A stretch of DNA of 64,000 nt from Streptomyces sp. NRRL F-2664 (GTDB taxonomy: Bacteria > Actinomycetota > Actinomycetes > Streptomycetales > Streptomycetaceae): the NCBI RefSeq assembly GCF_000719345.1, contig NZ_JOFX01000034.1, positions 1 to 64,000 on the forward strand, given 5' to 3'. Made by a program: the position numbers and the translations under genes. The notes under the pieces are model-generated. The model did no database searches, was not told the DNA's origin, and was given only the letters and a program-made list of their open reading frames with translations. Position 1 is the stretch's first letter. The number at the start of each line of letters is the position of its first letter. Of this stretch, positions 1 through 5,903 are shown piece by piece.

Positions 1-650
1 GCGGGGGCCTGCGGTGCAGGGGCCGGGGCGGGTGCGCCGAAGGACGGGGCGGGGGCGGCCGGGGCGGGCGCGCCGAAGGACGGCGCCGGAGCCGGGGCGG
101 CCTGCTGCTGCGGCTGCGCCTCCTCGGCGACCTCGCCGCCGAAGTTCTTCAGGAGGGCTTCGAGCCCGCCGTCGAAGCCCTGACCGACGGCGGCGAAGCG
201 CCAGACGTCCTTCAGGTAGAAGTCACCGAGCATGACGGCCCGCTCGGTGCTGAATTCCGCGCCGGTGAAGGAGTACCGGACGACCTCTTCGCCGCCGGCC
301 ACGATCCGGATGTAGCCCGGTCCGATCTGCGACATCTGCCCGGCGCCGTCGAGGGTGGCGGTGAAGGACAGCTTGTGGATGGAAGCCGGAACGCGGTCCA
401 GGGTCACCCGGAAGGATTCCGTGTCACCGGCCTGCGCTCCGAGCAGCTGGATGGACTCCTCCGGCGACTTCGGCTGGTTGAAGAAGACGAAGTAGCGGTC
501 GTCCGAGAGCTGTTCGTTCGCGTCGAGGCCGAAGCAGCTGATGTCGAAGGTGAGGCCGGGCCCGGCGATCTGGACGCCTACGTACAGATCGGTGCCCGCC
601 GTGAGATCACTGACCTTGGCCTTGTGGCCGCGTTGGAATTCCCTTGCCAT
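1..650 (-). CDS. TerD-family stress protein (C-terminus off the left edge)
   Basis: The reading frame opens at the ATG complementing 648-650 and runs without a stop to base 1, so it is partial. The first ~190 residues form a complete TerD domain: it starts MAREFQRGHKAKVSDL, with GTDLYVGVQIAGPG, FDISCFGLD and a late AVMLGDFYLKDVWRF segment. TerD domains bind Ca2+ and are linked to tellurite and general stress tolerance; Streptomyces carry many paralogues. After the domain the protein becomes Ala/Pro/Gln-rich with at least two copies of APSFGAPAP, giving short direct DNA repeats near 33-47 and 69-83. What follows the linker is outside the window. TerD membership is certain; the specific role is not. 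Confidence 0.85.
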   Translation of the reverse strand, partial: MAREFQRGHKAKVSDLTAGTDLYVGVQIAGPGLTFDISCFGLDANEQLSDDRYFVFFNQPKSPEESIQLLGAQAGDTESFRVTLDRVPASIHKLSFTATLDGAGQMSQIGPGYIRIVAGGEEVVRYSFTGAEFSTERAVMLGDFYLKDVWRFAAVGQGFDGGLEALLKNFGGEVAEEAQPQQQAAPAPAPSFGAPAPAAPAPSFGAPAPAPAPQAP

Positions 651-813
651 ACGTAACGACGTCCCCCATCCCGACTGAGCTTTCGTGCCGCACAGGCTAA
701 CGGCATCCGGCGACATCCGACCAAGCCGGTACCAACCCGGTACACAATCACGCTGTGTGACATGACGGATGGCCGATCGGGCCCGGGGGGGGCGGTCCGC
801 ACCGGCCGGCGGG

Positions 814-1353
814 TCATTCGTCGCGGACGGCGGGCACCTGCGGCAGGCGGTCGGCGGCCACCACGCCCTCCAAGTAGCCACGGGCCCGTTCGGTGCGCGG
901 GTACGCCTCCAGCAGCTCCCAGAAGGCGGGGCCGTGGCCGGGCACGAGGAGGTGGGCCAGCTCGTGCAGGAGGACGTAGTCGACGACGTACTCCGGCATG
1001 CCCTGGAGGCGGTGCGAGAGCCGGATGCTGCCCTCGGCCGGGGTGCAGGAGCCCCAGCGGGTGTTCTGGTTGGTGACCCAGCGGACCGAGCGGGGGCGGG
1101 CGCGGCCGCCGAGGTACTGCTCGGACAGGCGCTCGGCGCGCCCGGTGAGTTCCGCGTCTCCGAGGGTGCGCCTGCTCTCCTGGGCGGCGAGCTTGTCGAG
1201 CATGACGCCCACCCAGCGCCGTTCCTCGGCCTCGGACATCCGGGCAGGGATGAGGACGACCGTACGGTCCCCCTCGCGGTAGGCGGATACGGTCCTGCGG
1301 CGGCGCGCGCTCCGGCGGACTTCGACGGCGCGCGGCGGGGGGTCGGCGGACAC
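814..1353 (-). CDS. YgjP-like (DUF45) zinc metallopeptidase
   Basis: A predicted 179-residue cytosolic metalloprotease. The N-terminal half is basic (RRSARRRRTVSAYREGDRT). The C-terminal half carries WGSCTPAEG, the zinc motif HELAH and a downstream HGPAFWELLEAYP segment, the arrangement of YgjP/SprT-like M48-type proteases. I placed the start at a GTG (residues VSADPPP) because family members begin a short distance before the RRS block. An in-frame ATG at 1452 would add 33 residues with no clear Shine-Dalgarno. The gene is divergent from the ThiF-like gene across a 267-base gap. Its substrate is unknown. Confidence 0.8.
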   Translation of the reverse strand: MSADPPPRAVEVRRSARRRRTVSAYREGDRTVVLIPARMSEAEERRWVGVMLDKLAAQESRRTLGDAELTGRAERLSEQYLGGRARPRSVRWVTNQNTRWGSCTPAEGSIRLSHRLQGMPEYVVDYVLLHELAHLLVPGHGPAFWELLEAYPRTERARGYLEGVVAADRLPQVPAVRDE

Positions 1354-1620
1354 GCCACGACGGTACCCGCTGACGGAGGCGGAGTCCCGCTCGTCCGCGC
1401 TTCGAACAGGGGCGGTTCGGCGGCGGATTTCAGACGCGGCCCCATTCTTCATCTCATATGCCTTATACCGCCTGCCTGTGGACAAACTTCGGCACGGACG
1501 ACCGGGGGCGGGCACTGTGGGCGGGAGGCGGAAAGCGAGAAGCAGGGCGCGGAACGCCGGGCGGGCGGTGGTGCGCGTGGGCACGGCCGGGGAACGGACA
1601 GGGACGGACAGGGGGCGGAC

Positions 1621-2775
1621 ATGTTTCCGAGGGTGAAGCCGGCGCTGGCGCGGGCCTGGCGGGATCTGCAGACGGTGCAGTTCGGAGTGACGCCGGCGCA
1701 CGCGGTGGTGCTGGGGCCCGTGGACACGGCGACGGGCGCGTTCATCGACCGGATCGACGGGACGCGGGGGATGGAGCTGCTGCGGGCCGAGGCCACGCGG
1801 ATGGGGTTGCCGGACGGTCGGGCCGACGCCCTCGTCCGACGGCTGGCGCGCGCCGGTCTGCTCGACGACGCCTCGGCGGGCGGCCCGCGGGCGCAGTCCC
1901 TGCGCCGCCGTCCGGAGACGCTGGAGCGGCTCGGCCCGGACCTGGGTTCGCTCTCGCTGGTCCACCGGGAGCCCGGCGGGGACCTGCGGGGGGTCGCCGC
2001 GCGCCGGGCGATACGGGTCCAGGTGCGCGGGAGCGGCCGGGTCGGCGCCGTGATCGCGGCGGTCCTCGCGGGGGCGGGCGTGGGCCGGGTCGAGGTGCTC
2101 GACGGCGGCCGGGTGGAGGCGGCGGACGTGGCGCCGGGTGGACTGGGGCCTGCGAGCGTGGGCCGGATGAGGGCCGAGGCCGCGGCGGGGGCGGTGCGCG
2201 CGGCGGCCCCGGGCCCGGCCCCGCGGGCCGGGGCGGAGGAGGGGCCGGAGCCGGGGCTGGCCCTGGTGGTGGTCGCGCCCCGGGACGGGCTGCACGCGTG
2301 GGCCCCGGATCCGGACACCGCGGCCGACTGGGTCGCCTCGGGCACTCCGCACCTGTACGCGGGGGTGCTGGAAGGGACGGGCCTGGTGGGGCCGCTGGTG
2401 CTTCCGGGCACGACGGCGTGCGCCGGGTGCATGGAGCGCGAGCGCGTGGAGCGGGACGCGGCCTGGCCGAGGATGCTCGTGCAGTGGCGCTCGTCCCACC
2501 GCCGCCTGGGGAGCGCCTCGTGCGATCTGGGCCTGTCCACGGCGGTGGCCGGGTTGGCCGCGGCACATGCGCTCGCCTTTCTCGACGGGCAGTTGCCCGC
2601 CTCCACCGGAGCCCGCTGGGAGGCGGCCCTGCCCACCCTGCACTGGGAGTCCGCCCCGGTCCGCGCCCACCCCGACTGCCCGTGCGGGGCGGCGCCGGAC
2701 CCCGCGGAACGTCTTCGGCCGGCGGGACGGGCCTCGGGGAGAGGAGCGGGAGCGGACCCGCCGGGGGCGCCGTGA
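1621..2775 (+). CDS. Orphan E1/ThiF-like protein of the TOMM leader-binding type
   Basis: A predicted 384-residue protein. Residues ~1-90 resemble a small winged-helix, PqqD/RRE-like region. Residues ~135-300 resemble an E1/ThiF Rossmann domain with GSGRVGAVIAAVLAGAGV and a VEVLDGG acidic turn. The usual E1 motif after that turn (sNLnRQ) is replaced by an AADVAPGG segment, so ATP-dependent adenylation is doubtful. Two cysteine pairs (CAGC, and CPCG near the end) look like the zinc staple of E1-like folds. Related proteins bind leader peptides in azol(in)e peptide biosynthesis, but no YcaO, dehydrogenase or precursor gene is visible here. It is followed after 77 bases by the ubiB-like gene on the same strand. 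The substrate is unknown. Confidence 0.7.
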   Translation: MFPRVKPALARAWRDLQTVQFGVTPAHAVVLGPVDTATGAFIDRIDGTRGMELLRAEATRMGLPDGRADALVRRLARAGLLDDASAGGPRAQSLRRRPETLERLGPDLGSLSLVHREPGGDLRGVAARRAIRVQVRGSGRVGAVIAAVLAGAGVGRVEVLDGGRVEAADVAPGGLGPASVGRMRAEAAAGAVRAAAPGPAPRAGAEEGPEPGLALVVVAPRDGLHAWAPDPDTAADWVASGTPHLYAGVLEGTGLVGPLVLPGTTACAGCMERERVERDAAWPRMLVQWRSSHRRLGSASCDLGLSTAVAGLAAAHALAFLDGQLPASTGARWEAALPTLHWESAPVRAHPDCPCGAAPDPAERLRPAGRASGRGAGADPPGAP

Positions 2776-2852
2776 CAGGATGCTTCGGGACCGAAGGTCC
2801 TCGCCTAACCGCCGCACGCGGCGCAGCAGCTGTCTGGGAATTGGAGGGGCGC

Positions 2853-4181
2853 ATGTCTGATCTTCCCCGGAAGGCGGTCACCCGTACCGTCAAGATGGCC
2901 GCGCTGCCGATCGGCATCGCGGGTCGGGTCACCTGGGGGCTGGGCAAGCGGATCGGGGGCAAGTCGGCGGAGATCGTGGCGCGCGAGCTCCAGCAGCGCA
3001 CCGCCGAGCAGTTGTTCCGGACGCTGGGAGAACTGAAGGGCGGTGCCATGAAGTTCGGGCAGGCCCTGTCGGTCTTCGAGTCGGCACTGCCCGAGGATGT
3101 CGCGGGGCCCTACCGGGCGGCGCTGACCAAACTGCAGGAGGCGGCGCCGCCGCTGCCCACGGCGACGGTGCACCAGGTGCTGGCGGACCGTCTGGGCGCG
3201 CACTGGCGGGACCTGTTCGAGGAGTTCGAGGACAAGCCGGCCGCGGCGGCCTCGATCGGGCAGGTGCACCGGGCGGTGTGGCACGACGGCCGTCAGGTGG
3301 CGGTCAAGGTCCAGTACCCGGGGGCCGGCGAGGCGCTGCTGTCCGACCTCAAGCAGCTCGGCCGGTTCGCAGGGCTGCTCGGGCCGCTGGTTCCCGGCAT
3401 GGAGATCAAGCCCCTGATCAAGGAGTTGCGCGACCGGGTGTCGGAGGAGCTCGACTACGAGCTGGAGGCGGAGGCGCAGCGCACGCACGCGGACGCCTTC
3501 GTCGACGACCCGGACGTGGTCGTCCCGGACGTGGTGCACCAGGGCGACCAGGTGTTGGTCACGGAGTGGTTGGAGGGGACCCCGCTGTCGGAGGTGATCG
3601 CCGACGGCAGCGAGGAGGAGCGCGACCGTGCCGGGCAGTTGCTGGCCCGGTTTCTCTTCTCCGGTCCCGCGCGCACCGGTCTGCTGCATGCCGATCCGCA
3701 CCCCGGCAACTTCCGCCTGATACCGGGTGCGGACGGCCGGATGCGGCTCGGCGTGCTGGACTTCGGCACCGTCGACCGGCTGCCGGGGGGCTGGCCCAAG
3801 CCCATCGGCCGGTCCCTGCGCATGACGCTGGACGGGGACGCCGAGGGGGTCTACGGCCACCTGTGCGCCGAGGGCTTCGTCAAGGAGTCCGTCGAGCTGG
3901 ACCCGGAGGCACTGCTCGACTACCTGAAGCCGATCATCGAGCCCGCCGAGGCGGAGGAGTTCACCTTCACCCGGCCGTGGCTGCGCGGCCAGGCGGCGCG
4001 GATCGCCGATCCGCGCTCCCCCGCACACCAGTTGGGGCGGCAGATCAACCTGCCGCCTTCCTATCTGCTGATCCACCGGGTGACGCTGAGCACCATCGGC
4101 GTGCTGTGCCAGCTGGGTGCGACGGTCCGGCTGCGCGACGAACTGGACACCTGGCTGCCCGGGTTCACCTCCGCCGCGTGA
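2853..4181 (+). CDS. UbiB/ABC1 (AarF-type) atypical kinase
   Basis: A 442-residue ABC1 protein. Visible family features are the KxGQ-like signature (KFGQALS, ~residue 68), the Ala-rich nucleotide loop AAAASIGQVHRA, the lysine in VAVKVQYPG, the catalytic block HADPHPGNF and the metal-binding DFG in LDFGTVDRL. ABC1 proteins are ATPases that support isoprenoid-quinone synthesis in other bacteria; Streptomyces makes menaquinone, so the partner here is unclear. The ATG is preceded by TTGGAGGGG at good spacing. The M. tuberculosis counterpart also lies next to whiB7. A strong convergent terminator follows the stop. Confidence 0.9.
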   Translation: MSDLPRKAVTRTVKMAALPIGIAGRVTWGLGKRIGGKSAEIVARELQQRTAEQLFRTLGELKGGAMKFGQALSVFESALPEDVAGPYRAALTKLQEAAPPLPTATVHQVLADRLGAHWRDLFEEFEDKPAAAASIGQVHRAVWHDGRQVAVKVQYPGAGEALLSDLKQLGRFAGLLGPLVPGMEIKPLIKELRDRVSEELDYELEAEAQRTHADAFVDDPDVVVPDVVHQGDQVLVTEWLEGTPLSEVIADGSEEERDRAGQLLARFLFSGPARTGLLHADPHPGNFRLIPGADGRMRLGVLDFGTVDRLPGGWPKPIGRSLRMTLDGDAEGVYGHLCAEGFVKESVELDPEALLDYLKPIIEPAEAEEFTFTRPWLRGQAARIADPRSPAHQLGRQINLPPSYLLIHRVTLSTIGVLCQLGATVRLRDELDTWLPGFTSAA

Positions 4182-4185
4182 ATCA

Positions 4186-4207
4186 CCCCGGGGGCACTCC
4201 CCCGGGG
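4186..4207. terminator. Bidirectional hairpin terminator between ubiB-like and zinc-ribbon genes
   Basis: A perfect 9-bp G/C stem (CCCCGGGGG / CCCCCGGGG) with a CACT loop begins just after the UbiB stop and ends three bases before the stop of the convergent small gene. There is no T-run, which is usual for Streptomyces terminators. Confidence 0.7.
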
Positions 4208-4209
4208 CG

Positions 4210-4419
4210 TCACCACCAGGAGGAGTCGAGCCTGCCCTCGATCGCCCGGAGGTTGGCGCGGGCGCATGCGACGCAGAAGTACTCTCTGGTCCCGTTCTCC
4301 ACCGAACAGGTCCAGGTGGGCGGGATTCCGCCGGGGGACTGTGTGCCGCAGCGCGCGCAGACGACGGCGGGCTGGGCCTCGGATCCCGACGGCTCGGGCT
4401 GGGGAGTCGGCTGGTCCAC
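4210..4419 (-). CDS. Small zinc-ribbon protein
   Basis: A 69-residue protein. A disordered Pro/Ser/Glu-rich N-terminus leads into CARCG and, ~25 residues later, CVACARANLRAIEGRLDSSWW. The two CxxC knuckles suggest a single-zinc ribbon. The codon pattern is typical of the genome, and the gene lies between two hairpins, so it is probably transcribed alone or as the tail of the wblC unit. No function is known to me. Confidence 0.7.
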   Translation of the reverse strand: MDQPTPQPEPSGSEAQPAVVCARCGTQSPGGIPPTWTCSVENGTREYFCVACARANLRAIEGRLDSSWW

Positions 4420-4464
4420 CTCCGGACGATACCTCCGCCGGGGGTGGGGGGCCCGCGCAACGCA

Positions 4465-4500
4465 CCGGGGGGACCAGTCCGTTCGGACCGGTCCCCCCGG
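4465..4500 (-). terminator. Hairpin downstream of the wblC unit
   Basis: A 16-bp inverted repeat with one mismatch (CCGGGGGGACC-AGTCC / GGACCGGTCCCCCCGG) around a GTTC loop. It lies 36 bases beyond the stop of the gene coupled to wblC, where the wblC transcript would be expected to end. Confidence 0.7.
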
Positions 4501-4535
4501 GAAGCTGCAGTCTGCTGCTGTGCTGCTGTCGCTTC

Positions 4536-4865
4536 TTACTGCATGACGGCCATGGCCAGTGCGCGCCGGGCGCGCATCGAGACGCGCTCAGCCCGCCGCT
4601 GCATGCGGCGTGCGGCGACCAGGCGAACGGCGTGACGCTCGGCGTCCACCTCTCGCATGCGCTCGTCCATATGGGCACGAGCCAGGGCTTCTGGAATGAG
4701 TTGCATTGCGCGGGTCCTGTTCTGACGCGAGGTGATCGCGCCGGTGGTGATGAAGTCTGCGTGGGCGGCGCCGTGGGGCTGCTCGCTCGTGGTGTGGACG
4801 GTCATGAGGGCCTGCTTCAGGGGGTCGTGCGTCAGGGGGCGGTCGATGGTTCCGGTGGTGGTCAT
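4536..4865 (-). CDS. Small basic protein translationally coupled to wblC
   Basis: A predicted 109-residue protein (MTTTGTIDRPLTHDP...) with an Arg/Met/Ala-rich helical C-terminal half (RRMQRRAERVSMRARRALAMAV). Its ATG overlaps the wblC stop in an ATGA tetranucleotide, so it should be translated from the wblC message and rise with it under antibiotic stress. I recognise no domain. The basic helical tail would suit nucleic-acid or ribosome binding, but that is only a guess. Confidence 0.75.
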   Translation of the reverse strand: MTTTGTIDRPLTHDPLKQALMTVHTTSEQPHGAAHADFITTGAITSRQNRTRAMQLIPEALARAHMDERMREVDAERHAVRLVAARRMQRRAERVSMRARRALAMAVMQ

Positions 4866-5233
4866 GCCGAGACGACCGGGTTCTTGCGCGGACGGCCACG
4901 CGGCCGCTTCCGGGCTACGACGACTCCCTGGACGAAGAGCTCGCCACCCCAGACACCCCAGGGCTCGCGGCGCTCGACCGCTCCGGCGAGGCAGGCCTCG
5001 ACCAGCGGGCAGGTACGGCAGAGGGACTTGGCGTACTCGACGTCCGCGGGGGACTCGGCGAAGAAGACCTCCGGGTCGAAGGTGCGGCAGGGAACCGGGA
5101 CGCCGAGGTTCTCGATGGCGTCGTCGAGCGCGGTCAGCGCGGTGAGCGGGGTCAAGGTGTGGTCCTCCGGGACTGCGGGCGGGGAGATCGTTTGGGTCTG
5201 CGGTACGGACGGGGCGTGCGCTTCGAGTTGCAC
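4862..5233 (-). CDS. wblC: WhiB-like transcription factor WblC (WhiB7 orthologue)
   Basis: A 123-residue Wbl protein. The four iron-sulfur cysteines are visible (PVPCRTF, then SLCRTCPLVEAC), followed by the Wbl turn GVWGGE and a C-terminal RGRPRK AT-hook. The AT-hook distinguishes WhiB7/WblC from other Wbl proteins. The family binds the sigma-70 region 4 of the primary sigma factor and activates intrinsic multidrug-resistance genes after ribosome inhibition. Placement beside uvrD2, mycoredoxin and ubiB matches the mycobacterial whiB7 locus. It is controlled by a long leader with an upstream ORF and attenuator, described separately. Its stop overlaps the next gene. Confidence 0.95.
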   Translation of the reverse strand: MQLEAHAPSVPQTQTISPPAVPEDHTLTPLTALTALDDAIENLGVPVPCRTFDPEVFFAESPADVEYAKSLCRTCPLVEACLAGAVERREPWGVWGGELFVQGVVVARKRPRGRPRKNPVVSA

Positions 5234-5344
5234 GGTGTTTTCTTCCTCGTCTTGTTCGGCTAGTCGTTCCGGCCGGTCGGCCGGGTGCGGCTGGTACCTG
5301 GTTGCCAGTCCCGAGGCACCTTCGCCGTTGGTCCCCGGTCGGGG

Positions 5345-5388
5345 ACAAACAGAAGGGCCGCGGATCCCGGGTGGGGTTCCGCGGCCCT
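5345..5388 (-). terminator. Intrinsic attenuator in the wblC leader
   Basis: On the minus strand an 11-bp perfect stem (AGGGCCGCGGA / TCCGCGGCCCT) with a 13-base loop is followed by TCTGTTTGT. This is a classical Rho-independent terminator, rare in form for this genome because it keeps a T-tract. It sits 24 bases beyond the upstream-ORF stop and ~110 bases before the wblC ATG. A second small hairpin (GTCCCCG-gt-CGGGGAC, 5331-5346) follows immediately. The layout fits attenuation that is relieved when ribosomes stall on the upstream ORF, as published for wblC/whiB7. Confidence 0.85.
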
Positions 5389-5412
5389 GAAGGCGCCGGC
5401 CTGATCATGCGA

Positions 5413-5736
5413 TCAGGCTGGATCACTCCAGGGTTCGAGCCCGCGGAAGGCCCACATCAGGTGGTGCTGCTGCTTCGTCTGCTTCTTCAGGGATCCGGCA
5501 CCGGCCGCGGCGGCAAATCCATAGGCGGCGTGCGCCTCTGCTTCTGCTGCCAGTACTGCCACCGGTGCCTGGGTCGGTCGCTCATTGCGCTCGCTGACCG
5601 CAAGGGTCGCGAGGAGGGCGGGACGGCCGGCGGAAATCGCGGACGCACCGGTACCCAGAGCGGAGACGGAACCGAGCAGGCAGGAGGCATCGACCGGGCG
5701 ATCGGTCATCTTGCTGAAGGTGATGAAGCTGGTCAC
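5413..5736 (-). CDS. wblC leader upstream ORF (regulatory)
   Basis: A 107-codon frame opening with GTG just downstream of a textbook GAGGAGG Shine-Dalgarno. It reads TSFITFSKMTDRPVDASCLLG..., then an Ala-rich middle, and ends FRGLEPWSDPA just before the attenuator stem. The strong ribosome-binding site and the stop position next to the terminator argue that it is translated as a sensor of ribosome function rather than only for its product. A cluster of Lys, Gln and His codons (SLKKQTKQQHHLMW) shortly before the end could be a natural slow region. Confidence 0.75.
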   Translation of the reverse strand: MTSFITFSKMTDRPVDASCLLGSVSALGTGASAISAGRPALLATLAVSERNERPTQAPVAVLAAEAEAHAAYGFAAAAGAGSLKKQTKQQHHLMWAFRGLEPWSDPA

Positions 5737-5853
5737 TGGTCTCGCCTCCTCTCGGCGTCTCGGGGACTCGGCCCGAGGGCCCGTCCCATGCGTATTCGGA
5801 TAAGTACAGCACGGATCCAGGGCTTCGGAGAAGCCACCGTTTCCGTTGCTAAG

Positions 5854-5892
5854 AACCTATGGGTCTTCGCCGGGCATGTGCAAACTATTTTT
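5854..5892 (-). promoter_or_regulatory. Putative wblC promoter with WblC-type AT-rich element
   Basis: On the minus strand, TTGCAC (5878-5883) and TAGGTT (5854-5859) are separated by 18 bases, a good HrdB-type pair. Directly upstream of the -35 lies AAAAATAGT (5884-5892), an AT-rich stretch in otherwise G/C-rich DNA. WhiB7/WblC promoters are known to carry an AT-rich block just before the -35 that the AT-hook contacts, so this predicts autoregulation. The element sits between the uvrD2 stop and the leader and gives a leader of about 610 bases. Confidence 0.65.
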
Positions 5893-5903
5893 CCGACGAG
5901 TTT

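Noticed and set aside
769..2775. A 668-codon plus-strand frame running from 769 through the ThiF-like gene
   Set aside because: Only the part from ATG 1621 looks like protein. The upstream part is antisense to the YgjP-like protease and reads as a low-complexity Ala/Gly/Arg frame.
814..2817. A 667-codon minus-strand frame that would lengthen the YgjP-like protease
   Set aside because: The added N-terminus is antisense to the ThiF-like gene and is Arg/Pro/Gly filler typical of shadow frames.
2805..4460. 551-codon frame antisense to the UbiB-like gene
   Set aside because: It mirrors a strongly conserved gene; its product is Arg/Gln/Leu filler with no motif.
5425..5470. AGGGTTCGAGCCCGCGG near 5427, which looks like a tRNA T-loop
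   Set aside because: No acceptor stem, anticodon or D-arm can be built around it, and the segment belongs to the end of the wblC upstream ORF.
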